Assembly: GCF_009765375.1 (NCBI RefSeq)
Contig: NZ_VTOK01000002.1
Location: 62,001-126,000 of the forward strand
Origin: Alteribacillus sp. YIM 98480
Lineage (GTDB): Bacteria > Bacillota > Bacilli > Bacillales > Marinococcaceae
Reading direction: 5' to 3'
Length of the DNA stretch: 64,000 nt
Positions 53,472 through 61,396 of this stretch are shown one piece after another. The translations under genes were made by a program, and so were the position numbers. The notes under the pieces are model-generated. The model was not told where the DNA came from. It searched no databases and saw only the letters and a program-made list of their open reading frames with translations. How positions within the stretch are numbered: position 1 is the stretch's first letter; every line of letters begins with the position of its first letter.

Positions 53472-53702
53472 TTAAATGCTAATCGTATTCCCTCGTCCGT
53501 CTTTCCAACCGTCAACATCTTTTCCGTTATCAAGATCCTTAATGATTTTTTCTTGGTTATCTAAGTCAGCAGGTGTGATTGTCGCTACCACTTCGCCATT
53601 TTCTTTTACAACCATAAATTCGTGTAAATCCCCATCAAATTTTACTTCGTTGACCTCGTATAAAAGATATCCGTCTTTATCCTTGCGCTCCCATGTTTTC
53701 AT
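53472..53702 (-). CDS. Small acidic phage protein on the opposite strand
   Basis: A 76-residue protein (MKTWERKDKDGYLLYEVNEV; DNGKDVDGWKDGRGNTI). GGAAGGAGAATGAACA precedes the start. It shares the ATGACATG-type operator region with the RHH gene and is probably expressed in the lysogen. Unknown function. Confidence 0.6.
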   Translation of the reverse strand: MKTWERKDKDGYLLYEVNEVKFDGDLHEFMVVKENGEVVATITPADLDNQEKIIKDLDNGKDVDGWKDGRGNTISI

Positions 53703-53790
53703 TGTTCATTCTCCTTCCGGGGATGGCTGCTACCTGTGGTGTTTATTTTGTCTGTGTTGTCTAACATTCTATCTTTATTATAAATTATTT

Positions 53791-53802
53791 GTCATGACAT
53801 GT
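53791..53802. promoter_or_regulatory. GTCATGACATGT site between two minus-strand genes
   Basis: GTCATGACATGT repeats the core of the larger palindrome at 54048-54065 and lies upstream of the 53472-53702 gene. A likely second operator for the RHH protein. Confidence 0.55.
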
Positions 53803-53819
53803 AAATACAATAAAGTGAA

Positions 53820-53957
53820 TTACTTTTTGTTATTTTCCACGTACTCTTCAATCCACTTTCGCACCAACAGAGAAGGGGTTTGAGCGTTGTCCTTTGCTTC
53901 TTTTTTAAACTGATCATACAATTCATTCGGTATTCTAACTTGCATTTTTTTATCCAA
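53820..53957 (-). CDS. Ribbon-helix-helix regulator (45 residues)
   Basis: TTG 53957 with GGAGG nine bases upstream gives MDKKMQVRIPNELYDQFKKE followed by AKDNAQTPSLLVRKWIEEYV, a complete ribbon-helix-helix (Arc/CopG) fold. A stand-alone repressor or antitoxin; no toxin gene adjoins. It is flanked by two copies of a TCATGACATG motif and probably represses itself. Confidence 0.75.
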   Translation of the reverse strand: MDKKMQVRIPNELYDQFKKEAKDNAQTPSLLVRKWIEEYVENNKK

Positions 53958-54047
53958 TTCAATCGTCCTCCAGATAGGGGCTTTATGATATTTTTCTTCT
54001 TCAATTTACTTCTCGTTCGCATCTGTTTGATTTGTTAACCTTAGTAT

Positions 54048-54065
54048 ATCATGACATGTCATGAC
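54048..54065. promoter_or_regulatory. Palindromic operator ahead of the RHH gene
   Basis: ATCATGACATGTCATGAC, with ATGACATGTCAT as a perfect 12-bp palindrome, lies about 90 bases upstream of the RHH start on the minus strand, in a promoter-like AT-rich stretch. Confidence 0.6.
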
Positions 54066-54103
54066 TAACCAATCGGATATAGAAAAATAATTCAAAATAA
54101 ATA

Positions 54104-54126
54104 AAGAGCAGGTTTAATTCCTGCTC
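54104..54126 (-). terminator. Terminator of the small basic gene
   Basis: GAGCAGG (54106-54112) pairs with CCTGCTC (54120-54126); on the minus strand it is followed by TTTATTTATTTT. Confidence 0.8.
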
Positions 54127-54129
54127 TCT

Positions 54130-54282
54130 TCATTTAAATAATTTCCCTAATAATCTCCCTGTTCCTTTACCTGCAATTCTCCTTCCAACTCTCTTTCCTA
54201 CTGTTCCCCGTTTAACAGCATTAATGTCTCCAAGAATCTTAGCAGTTTTATATAATGCACTTCTTAATTTATTAATGCTCAT
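54130..54282 (-). CDS. Small very basic phage protein
   Basis: A 50-residue protein (MSINKLRSALYKTAKILGDI; RRIAGKGTGRLLGKLFK) with GAAAGGATAGG upstream. Proteins of this pattern recur in Firmicute mobile elements; function unknown. 54283-54621 is AT-rich and holds promoters only. Confidence 0.6.
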   Translation of the reverse strand: MSINKLRSALYKTAKILGDINAVKRGTVGKRVGRRIAGKGTGRLLGKLFK

Positions 54283-54621
54283 TTCTACCTATCCTTTCTC
54301 GTAAATCATTTAACCTTATTATACTAGTACTTTTACAAAACAACCATATATTTGTAATTTCATAACAACGATAAAATGTAATTTAATTTATGTAATAAAA
54401 TTATAAGTTGATATAGCAATACTTTGAGACAATAAATTTATTTAAAAAACCGGTAAAGATAATTTAAAAAAGTAATATATTATAATTTATGTATTAAAAA
54501 AAGTCAATAAATTTAGCGAAATTAATTGTTTTGTGTCTAAAGTTGTGATAGTTTTGAATCATGTTGCAGAGTTTTTTTCCATTTATTTTGTAGCAAATTA
54601 TTTTTTTGGAGGAATGCGATA

Positions 54622-54810
54622 ATGAAACAGTATGAAGTGTTTGCAGCAGAAACAGCAGTATTGAGTGTAGAAGTTACAGGTGAAACTTCTGAAGATGCAT
54701 TAAATAAAGCTCAAGATATCTTTGATAATCAGATAAAAAGAAGCAATTTAATTAAAGTCCATGACGATAGATTGATAATTGAAAGAATTTTTAATGATGA
54801 AGAAGAATAA
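54622..54810 (+). CDS. Small phage protein, DpnD/PcfM-like, upstream of integrase
   Basis: A 62-residue protein (MKQYEVFAAETAVLSVEVTG; EDALNKAQDIFDNQ), related in its first half to the product at 24981-25220. TTGGAGGAATGCG precedes it. Being next to the integrase, it is one candidate for a directionality factor; unproven. Confidence 0.6.
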   Translation: MKQYEVFAAETAVLSVEVTGETSEDALNKAQDIFDNQIKRSNLIKVHDDRLIIERIFNDEEE

Positions 54811-54899
54811 GAAAAGAATATAGCTGAGGTATAGTTATATCATTTGTAGTATTCTCAAACATCCTTTGCTATTATTGTGATATATGGAGGTGTTTGACA

Positions 54900-56579
54900 A
54901 TGAAAAAAGAAAAAGTTGCTGTTTATACAAGAGTTAGTACAAATCACGAAGAACAATTAACTTCCATGAAAAATCAAAAAGATTATTATACATCTTACTG
55001 TTCAAGAAATGATTATGACCTTACCAAGATATATGCGGATGAAGGATTGTCAGCTACTTCAACCAAGAGAAAGGCATTTTTAGAAATGATACACGATGCA
55101 GGGTTAGAAGTTGTTAAAAATGAAAACACAAACGATATTGATTTTTATTTATCATATAGAAAACCAAAGTTTAAATACATTATTACAAAGGATGTAACAA
55201 GATTTTCTAGAAATGTTGATATTACTAAAACTATTCGTAATCTTAGGGAAAAAGGAGTATATATAGTTTTTGAAAATGCAGGATTCTCTACAGAAGAAAA
55301 TGATTGGGAATTGAGAACAGGTATTCTACTTCTTTTTGCACAACAGGAGTCATTGGACAGATCAAAAAAAGTAGAATGGGCGTATAAACAACGTGCAAAA
55401 AAAGGTATATTCCATATGACTGTTCCTTTATATGGATACAGTTATGATCCTAACACTAAAGAAGTTTCTATTGTGGAAAAAGAAGCTGAAATTGTAAGAG
55501 AAATTTTTGATATGTACGCTAATAAAAATATGGGTGCAACTTTAATTGCTGTTGAATTAAACGAGAGAGGTTTAAAAAGCAAGAAAGGTAAGAAATGGAG
55601 ATCTGATCAAATTAGACGAATGATAAGGAATGAAAAGTACAAGGGATGGCTTGTTAGTAATAAATGGACTTCAACAGGAATCACAGGAAGCAATAGAAAA
55701 ATACATCGTCCTGAAGATGAATGGATAACACACGAAGGCGTTATACCAGTTATCATTGATGAAGAAACTTGGGATAAAGCAAATGAAATACTGGATAATC
55801 GCACCCTTGAAACCAAAACTGGTGAAACAAAAGGCGGTAGACGGATTGAAAATATTTTTCATGGGAAAATGTTTTGTGATAAATGTGGAAATGAGTATAT
55901 CCGTCATACAGCACACAAATTTAGAGCCGGTGAAAAAGTAAAAGAGTACATCTATATGTGCAGAGGGAAAAGATACCAAAAAACATGTGACAACAAAGGA
56001 ATTTCACATAATGTATTAGAACGAATACTTGTTAAATTTGGTCAAACAACCCTTCCTCATTCATTAAGTATAAAAACAGGTCATGAAAAAACAGCAAGAG
56101 ACTTTATGTTGGATGAAATTGATGAACGTATAAGCGAAATTGATGTAGTACGGAAAGAGATACAAGGTAAAATTGATGAAAAATCAAATGAAGTGACTAA
56201 GTTATTTAATAATTTCTTAAGTTCTGATGCAAGTCAAACAATTAAAGATGCTACTGAAAAAAGAATTGAAGAATTAGAAGATGAGAAGAAAAAACTTGAA
56301 AAAGAATTATTTGAAAACTCACCAGCTTACTTAGAAAAGATGAAAGATGAAATTAAACTAAGATATGAAAAAGTTTTAGAAATGGCAGGGAAAGAGTATT
56401 TTTCATTTGATGAAGTGTTAGAGTTGTTGGATGAAATTAAAATACAAGAAACCAAAGAAAATAAAGGTAAAAAAGATAAAGAAAGAACGATCGAAATTAA
56501 TATGGCTATTCCATCCTTAATTATTGACGAGTTGTCCGAACTCCCACACTTATATCATATTGATGTAGAAAAATATTGA
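54900..56579 (+). CDS. int: Large serine integrase
   Basis: A 559-residue large serine recombinase. The resolvase domain starts VAVYTRVSTNHEEQ with Ser13 as nucleophile; a recombinase domain follows near residues 175-290 (NKNMGATLIAVELNERGLKS), then a zinc ribbon FCDKCGNEY ... CRGKRYQKTC near 325-365, and a coiled coil near 400-480 (DEIDERISEIDVVRKEIQ). It is complete and lies about 45 bases from attR, the usual place. ATG 54900 after TGGAGGTG. Confidence 0.96.
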   Translation: MKKEKVAVYTRVSTNHEEQLTSMKNQKDYYTSYCSRNDYDLTKIYADEGLSATSTKRKAFLEMIHDAGLEVVKNENTNDIDFYLSYRKPKFKYIITKDVTRFSRNVDITKTIRNLREKGVYIVFENAGFSTEENDWELRTGILLLFAQQESLDRSKKVEWAYKQRAKKGIFHMTVPLYGYSYDPNTKEVSIVEKEAEIVREIFDMYANKNMGATLIAVELNERGLKSKKGKKWRSDQIRRMIRNEKYKGWLVSNKWTSTGITGSNRKIHRPEDEWITHEGVIPVIIDEETWDKANEILDNRTLETKTGETKGGRRIENIFHGKMFCDKCGNEYIRHTAHKFRAGEKVKEYIYMCRGKRYQKTCDNKGISHNVLERILVKFGQTTLPHSLSIKTGHEKTARDFMLDEIDERISEIDVVRKEIQGKIDEKSNEVTKLFNNFLSSDASQTIKDATEKRIEELEDEKKKLEKELFENSPAYLEKMKDEIKLRYEKVLEMAGKEYFSFDEVLELLDEIKIQETKENKGKKDKERTIEINMAIPSLIIDELSELPHLYHIDVEKY

Positions 56580-56609
56580 AAATAGAACTGTTGTTCGCTT
56601 GTATTAAAC

Positions 56610-56635
56610 TACTAATATTCAATTATTGGAGGCTC
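56610..56635. other. attR, right prophage junction
   Basis: Phage sequence meets comGC near 56625. ATTCA (56617-56621) and TA (56624-56625) match the same positions at attL in the comGC reading frame. Confidence 0.65.
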
Positions 56636-56781
56636 AAGTAGGAGCGTACGAGGTCGAATTTAATGAAAAACCTGAATCACTTGAAGCGTTAAAAGATGCA
56701 GAATATGTAGATCGAATTGTATGTCCAGATGATTCGACACTGATATTGGTTGATGGAAGTGTGCAGAAGGCTGACGAATGA
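56626..56781 (+). pseudogene. comGC: comGC 3' part, after the prophage
   Basis: The frame reads LEAQVGAYEVEFNEKPESL, then DAEYVDRIVCPDDSTL and stops at 56779-56781, overlapping the ATG of comGD. This is the C-terminal half of ComGC, including the second cysteine. It has no start of its own. Confidence 0.93.
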
Positions 56782-57209
56782 ACAAAGGACACACATTAGT
56801 GGAGATGCTGATTGTTCTGCTTGTTATTACGGCAGCAATCGGCATCCCTCTTTTATCTTTTCAGTCTTTGAAAGAAAAAGCTTCTATTTACTATTTTCTA
56901 GAGGTTCTTGCAGCTGATATTAGGTTCTCTCAGCAATATGCTTATGCGAATGAAAAAATGGTGTTTTTCAATATGCAAGATAATTATTATTACGTCAGGA
57001 CAACGGAAATGGCTGCTGAACCTTTGAAGAAAAGAAAGATTCCAAACGAGGTGAAATTTGAAAAAGGCTCACTGGATTTGCGTGATGTAAGCTATAACCA
57101 AAAAGGTAATATTAAAAAAGCAGGTACTATCTTAATACACACACCAAAAACAAACTACAGGCTTGTGTTTCTTTTAGGTAAGGGGCGGTTTTATATTGAA
57201 GAACGTTGA
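56778..57209 (+). CDS. comGD: Minor pseudopilin ComGD
   Basis: A 143-residue protein with prepilin cleavage site and helix KGHTLVEMLIVLLVITAAIG, where the usual Phe is His. Overlaps comGC by four bases and comGE by 14. Expression now depends on transcription across or from within the prophage. Confidence 0.9.
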   Translation: MNKGHTLVEMLIVLLVITAAIGIPLLSFQSLKEKASIYYFLEVLAADIRFSQQYAYANEKMVFFNMQDNYYYVRTTEMAAEPLKKRKIPNEVKFEKGSLDLRDVSYNQKGNIKKAGTILIHTPKTNYRLVFLLGKGRFYIEER

Positions 57210-57513
57210 AAAAGGAATGACTTTATTAGAGACAGCAGGGGCTTTAACCCTTCTTATATTTTCCGTTGTCTTTCTGCTGCCTGTTTACTCCCTGATAATA
57301 AGTGAACAGCAGTCAATTATACAAGAAAGGACAGCTCTTTACCTTCTAGAAAAAAAAGCTCTCTCTATACAAGAGAATAATCATGACACTTCATGGTATG
57401 TTGATGGTTATGATTTGCAAATAACCTATTTAGATGAAGGAAGAGATATTTGTGTTACGTGGGAGGGAAGCAATGAAAGAAAATATAAAAAATGTATTTT
57501 TGTTTTACCGTAA
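57196..57513 (+). CDS. comGE: Minor pseudopilin ComGE
   Basis: A 105-residue protein with KGMTLLETAGALTLLIFSVV as prepilin signal. Starts within the comGD end and overlaps comGF by 41 bases. Confidence 0.88.
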   Translation: MKNVEKGMTLLETAGALTLLIFSVVFLLPVYSLIISEQQSIIQERTALYLLEKKALSIQENNHDTSWYVDGYDLQITYLDEGRDICVTWEGSNERKYKKCIFVLP

Positions 57514-57934
57514 AAATCAAGGGATGACATTGATAGAAGTATTAACCGCCCTAACTATAACATTGGTATGTGTTAGCATCATCATATTTTACGTGCCACT
57601 GTTAAAGGCTTCATTCCAAACATCTGGACAAGATATTCACATGTTTTTTCAACAAATTAAAGATGATTTAAACAATGCTTTTCAAATACAGATAAATGAA
57701 AATGAACTGCTCATATATGATGAAGAGGAGAATTACCGATACTATCAGTCTAATTCAAACATTATCCGTAGTAAAAGTGGTGCAGGGTATGAAATTGTAT
57801 TGCAAGGAGTTAAGAAACTAGATGCAAGTTACCAGGATTACGGTGCAGATTTAACAATCACAGATACAAACGGGGTGGAATGGGACGCAGCTTTAGGATT
57901 CCGTCCATCTGTCGAAAGGGGAACCAAGGAGTGA
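57473..57934 (+). CDS. comGF: Minor pseudopilin ComGF
   Basis: ATG 57473 has GGGAGGG at good distance. The 153-residue product carries QGMTLIEVLTALTITLVCVS as class III signal. Homologues are part of the pseudopilus tip. Confidence 0.88.
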   Translation: MKENIKNVFLFYRKNQGMTLIEVLTALTITLVCVSIIIFYVPLLKASFQTSGQDIHMFFQQIKDDLNNAFQIQINENELLIYDEEENYRYYQSNSNIIRSKSGAGYEIVLQGVKKLDASYQDYGADLTITDTNGVEWDAALGFRPSVERGTKE

Positions 57935-58278
57935 AGCAAAAAGGAGCTATAATGCCTATAATCTTAATCATTTGCTTTTTATTTTCTGCACTGCTTCTTT
58001 TTCAAGTTAAGATATATGTGAATGAAAAACAAAATATAAGGCATGAACATCGTGTGTTAACACTTGAGTGGATGCTTCGAAATGCGGAGAAACAATTGGT
58101 TGAGGATGAAAAGTATGTAAGTGAAAGAGAAGGTTCCTACGATTTTCCTAATGGTGAAGTTTACTATCAAACGAAAAAAGAACCGGAAGGCAGTTTTAGC
58201 ATTCAACTTCGCGCGAAAGATAATTTAGGAAATGAAAGAAATCATGATTTTTATATGGAAAACGAGCAGGGAGAATAA
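57931..58278 (+). CDS. comGG: Minor pseudopilin ComGG
   Basis: GTG 57931 after AAGGAG gives 115 residues with hydrophobic IMPIILIICFLFSALLLF. ComGG is the last comG gene in B. subtilis; it overlaps the comGF stop by four bases. The frame is open to 57880 but without a better start. Confidence 0.82.
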   Translation: MKQKGAIMPIILIICFLFSALLLFQVKIYVNEKQNIRHEHRVLTLEWMLRNAEKQLVEDEKYVSEREGSYDFPNGEVYYQTKKEPEGSFSIQLRAKDNLGNERNHDFYMENEQGE

Positions 58279-58334
58279 AGATAATTTTTCAAGGCTAAGC
58301 TAAACATAATAAATCATTTGAAAGGAAGTTAGCG

Positions 58335-58520
58335 TTGAAACCACATCCATTCGTCAAATATTTGACGCAGCAAATTGTTGAAGCATTAGATAATCGGGTG
58401 ACACAAAAGTCAAAAGTTTCTACGTCTAAAAATCTATACAGCTTTTGGACAAGATGGTTTGGGATGCTTCCTTATTCTATAAGTGTGACATTGAGGAAAA
58501 TGAAAAGAATTAGGAACTAG
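58335..58520 (+). CDS. yqzE: YqzE family protein
   Basis: A 61-residue protein (KPHPFVKYLTQQIVEALDNR; WFGMLPYSISVTL) that matches YqzE, the gene found after comGG in Bacillus. TTG start at 58335 after GAAAGGAAG. Function unknown. Confidence 0.88.
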   Translation: MKPHPFVKYLTQQIVEALDNRVTQKSKVSTSKNLYSFWTRWFGMLPYSISVTLRKMKRIRN

Positions 58521-58610
58521 TCAAATAGTTACATTTTTTTTATGAATTATATTTATGATTAGATGCCCCTGTAATATAATAATACTCAGAACACCAGAGG
58601 GGGTGTAGTA

Positions 58611-59314
58611 ATGGAACAAAAAACACTAAAGCTAACCAATGTACTGGCCGATCCGACAAGGTTTTCTATTTACGAATATATTTTAACTTACGTTCAAAAG
58701 TAACCGTGCTAGATATCGCCGAAATGTTTGGTATACATGCGAATGTAGCACGCCTGCACTTAACAAAATTAGAAGATGTTTCCCTGCTTGCCTCAGACAC
58801 CAAAAAAAGTGGAAAAGGGGGGCGGCCAAGTCGTTTTTACGAGGTATCAGATAAGGTTGTACAAATTCAGTTCCCATTTCGAGATTATGAGCGATTAGCA
58901 GAACTAGCTATGCAATCCCTCGTAAAATTTGGAGAAGATGGAAAAAAGGAACTTCAAAAAATTGGGGAAAATTTCGGTAAAGAAGCTGTTGACCATTATA
59001 TGTATTACATAAATACTTCAGGTAACTCTTTATCTTTAAAAGAAAAAGTCGATGTTATTAGAAAAGTTGCTGTACAGCAGGGTTTAAATCCTGAAATATT
59101 TTTGACGGAAAACAATAGGTATGTTACTTTCCGGATTTATAATTGTCCATATAAAGGTTTAATAGGTAAACATGCAAGTTCTTTATGCAGCATGCATCAT
59201 GCTATGATTGAAGGCATGTTTGAATCGGTTTTTCCTGCTGCAGACGTGGAAGAAGAGGCTTTAATGGCAGGTGGAGAGTTTCCATTCTGCTCTTATAGAG
59301 CAGTCCGTTTATAA
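58611..59314 (+). pseudogene. SufR/ArsR-like transcription regulator, frameshifted
   Basis: ATG 58611 (GAGGGGG upstream) codes MEQKTLKLTNVLADPTRFSI and stops at 58701. A second frame picks up as VTVLDIAEMFGIHANVARLH. Adding one A to the AAAA run at 58696-58699 would join them as QK-VTVLDIAEMF. The C-terminal domain has three spaced cysteines (NCPYKG, LCSMHH, FCSYR) as in Fe-S-sensing SufR-type proteins. Either a genuine mutation or a sequencing error in a homopolymer. Confidence 0.75.
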
Positions 59315-59464
59315 TTTAGAAAGTATGCATTTAAACATTTACAAGTATTGATGCCCTCATATATAATAAGTGTAGTAATTTTTTATCCAATTGGTAATAC
59401 TATAAGCAGATCCGAATACTGCACTAGTGACACTATTAAATAAAGAAGAGGGGGGAGTCAGAAA

Positions 59465-59704
59465 ATGGATCGCATGTTTCGTATGATGGGGTTTTGGACA
59501 GCTGTTTTTGCTATTTTATTTTTTGTTGGTGATATGTTTAGCATGGCCATCTTGTTCTTTGCGCAAACAGCTGGCTTTTTAGCGCTTGGATACATGAGAC
59601 TGACAGAACGTATGTATATTTATATTTTTGGAGCTTATCTGACTGTATTCTTTGTTGGATTCACTTATTATACAACTTTCCTAATGGAGCCAGGTTTCCA
59701 TTAA
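59465..59704 (+). CDS. yqgY: YqgY/DUF2626 membrane protein
   Basis: A 79-residue protein with two or three helices; MDRMFRMMGFWTAVFAILFF and ERMYIYIFGAYLTVFFVGFT are the DUF2626 pattern. GAGGGGGGAG precedes it. Function unknown. Confidence 0.9.
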   Translation: MDRMFRMMGFWTAVFAILFFVGDMFSMAILFFAQTAGFLALGYMRLTERMYIYIFGAYLTVFFVGFTYYTTFLMEPGFH

Positions 59705-59740
59705 TTCAGGTTTCTTATACTGGGAACTACATAAGCATTT

Positions 59741-59787
59741 TTAAAGGAGCAATGCCCCAGAATTATGAGGCACTGCTCCTTTTTTCG
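59741..59787 (+). terminator. yqgY terminator
   Basis: AAAGGAGCAATGCCCC pairs with GAGGCACTGCTCCTTT, then T run. In the following 59790-60065 I see no gene or clear structure. Confidence 0.92.
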
Positions 59788-60070
59788 CGTTTTTTACTCC
59801 GTGAGATATTGACATAGACCTAAGCTGGCTCTATGCCTAGTATCTCGTACATTGAAGGGCTTTTGGCGGGATGAACAGAATAGTGGGATATGTTCTATAT
59901 GGAGCTTTTTTTTAGCTGGTGACTGTGTTTTCTTATTTTGTTACTCTATGTTAGAGGCTAATATCCTTATTTTATCCACTAAACGTTCGATGTGAATTTT
60001 ATTCTGTATCATCAACTTCCTAAATCTGAACGTAGTCATAAACGTTTAAATTTATTATAAGTTTATACTA

Positions 60071-60100
60071 TTGACATAGTGTTAATACATATAATATACT
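60071..60100 (+). promoter_or_regulatory. Promoter of the candidate small RNA
   Basis: TTGACA (60071-60076), 18 bases, TATACT (60095-60100); TAATAT at 60092 is an alternative -10. Confidence 0.55.
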
Positions 60101-60106
60101 AAAACC

Positions 60107-60210
60107 ACATTGTTAGAACAATGATTAGGGAGTCCCCCTCCCCCTCATAGTTCATTTTTCAATACGATTTACTCCCCTTAAAGATCTCCCTCCCCCGGGA
60201 GATCTTTTTC
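60107..60210 (+). ncRNA. Candidate C-rich small regulatory RNA
   Basis: A roughly 104-base unit between a promoter and a strong terminator, without an ORF. It holds three C-rich single-strand candidates: TCCCCCTCCCCCTC (60133-60146), CTCCCC (60172-60177) and the terminator loop TCCCCC (60191-60196). Such stretches are how Bacillus FsrA and RoxS pair with Shine-Dalgarno sequences. No sequence homology to a named RNA is claimed. Confidence 0.55.
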
Positions 60211-60212
60211 TT
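60180..60212 (+). terminator. Terminator of the candidate small RNA
   Basis: AAAGATCTCCC pairs perfectly with GGGAGATCTTT, loop TCCCCC, T-rich tail. Confidence 0.93.
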
Positions 60213-60216
60213 TTAA

Positions 60217-60264
60217 AAAGCCATAATAATAGCAGACGCAGCTATTATTATGGCTTTTATTCAT
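60217..60264. terminator. Bidirectional terminator
   Basis: AAAAGCCATAATAATAGC pairs with GCTATTATTATGGCTTTT around AGACGCA; serves the yqgX side as well. Confidence 0.92.
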
Positions 60265-60346
60265 ACTTCATTTTTATCATAAAAGTAAAAATTTTTTCGG
60301 TAAATGAATATAAAATAAGTTCTTTCTAAAAATGTTTAGAAAAGAC

Positions 60347-60982
60347 TTAAAATCCATTTAAAAATGGATTGCTGTCCATTTCTACGCCAATTGTTGTGAC
60401 AGGACCGTGCCCGCAGGCTACCTGGGTGTTTTCAGGCAGCTCAAGAAGTTTATCGTGTATGGAGTTTAATAAAGTTTGATGGTTTCCTCCAGGAAGGTCT
60501 GTACGTCCAATACCACCAGAAAATAAAACATCTCCCGAAAATATTGTTTCGCTTTCAGAATGATAGAAGGAGACGCTTCCAGGAGAGTGGCCCGGGGTTT
60601 CGTACATTTCAAATGAAAAAGTACCGATGGCCAGGTTTCCTTCTCCATTAAAATGATGATCAGCTGGTTCAGATGTTATGGAGGAATTCCCCATAAATAG
60701 AGCTGAGCCGTTTTTGTTCGGATCTGTTAACCAATCTTTTTCCTTTTCATGAAGATAAACATCAATATCATACGACCGTCTAATATCACTTACTGCTCCT
60801 ATGTGATCAAAGTGAGCATGGGTTAACAAAATGGCTGCAGGGATAAGCTTGTTTTCATTCAGCCAGCTTTTTAAAATTTGTGCGTCCCCGCCTGGATCAA
60901 ATATCACAGCATTTTTATCAGAATCGTACAAAACATAACAATTTGTTTGTAAAGGCCCTAATGGAATCTGCTTCCACTTCAT
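60347..60982 (-). CDS. yqgX: Metallo-beta-lactamase-fold hydrolase YqgX
   Basis: A 211-residue glyoxalase-II-like hydrolase. Metal motifs: THAHFDHIG, the ETPGHSPGS histidine, SGDVLFSGGIGRTDLPGG, and the ACGHGPVTT end. ATG 60982 follows TTGGAGG; ATG 60997 would lie ahead of that site. Substrate unknown, possibly a thioester (bacillithiol-linked) product. Confidence 0.93.
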   Translation of the reverse strand: MKWKQIPLGPLQTNCYVLYDSDKNAVIFDPGGDAQILKSWLNENKLIPAAILLTHAHFDHIGAVSDIRRSYDIDVYLHEKEKDWLTDPNKNGSALFMGNSSITSEPADHHFNGEGNLAIGTFSFEMYETPGHSPGSVSFYHSESETIFSGDVLFSGGIGRTDLPGGNHQTLLNSIHDKLLELPENTQVACGHGPVTTIGVEMDSNPFLNGF

Positions 60983-61159
60983 TATGTATTCCTCCAACTT
61001 TTTTTGAGTTTGATGATACCATTATATCAATGTATGAATTAGAGTTAAAATTTTTAATGCATATCTTGTTAAAAAAGGGTATAATAATAATGAAATTTGT
61101 CATATCAAATAATATAGTTGAAAATGAATCGAACCATACATAAAAGGGGGGAATGCTCC

Positions 61160-61330
61160 ATGGCACTAGGTGTTATGCTTCTTGTTGTAGCTATTTTATG
61201 TGCATTTGCAACAATCCGGGAAATTAAAAGAAGAAACTTTTTTGCAGTCGGCTTTGCTGGAATTTCTTTTTTAGTTTTCGGGTGGTTTTCTATTATGACG
61301 ATATTTGTAAGCGGAGCCCCTGAAGTTTAG
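61160..61330 (+). CDS. yqgW: DUF2759 membrane protein (YqgW-like)
   Basis: A 56-residue protein with two helices (VMLLVVAILCAFATI; FAVGFAGISFLVFGWFSIM). AAAGGGGGG precedes ATG 61160; the upstream part of the frame is not needed. Confidence 0.82.
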   Translation: MALGVMLLVVAILCAFATIREIKRRNFFAVGFAGISFLVFGWFSIMTIFVSGAPEV

Positions 61331-61353
61331 GAGTGCTAAAACCAATACTTATA

Positions 61354-61390
61354 AAAAACGAGGTCCAAACCGTGGGACCTCGTTTTTTGC
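61354..61390. terminator. Bidirectional terminator yqgW / yqhG
   Basis: AAAACGAGGTCC pairs with GGACCTCGTTTT around AAACCGT, T run on both strands. Confidence 0.95.
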
Positions 61391-61396
61391 ATTTCA

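Larger units (their letters stand above)
24918..56625 (+). mobile_element. Prophage, about 31.7 kb, integrated inside comGC
   Basis: Bounded on both sides by comGC fragments that rejoin in frame, with a large serine integrase at the right end. It contains early regulators, a YonO-like polymerase, terminase, portal, capsid, connector, tail tube and tape measure genes, all on the + strand, then a few minus-strand small genes. Base composition is more AT-rich than the flanks. Distal tail, fibre, holin and lysin genes are not found, so it is probably unable to make normal infective particles by itself. Confidence 0.95.

Noticed and set aside
53792-54022. 76-codon minus-strand ORF
   Set aside because: It covers the ribbon-helix-helix gene and its operator in another frame and has no start signal.
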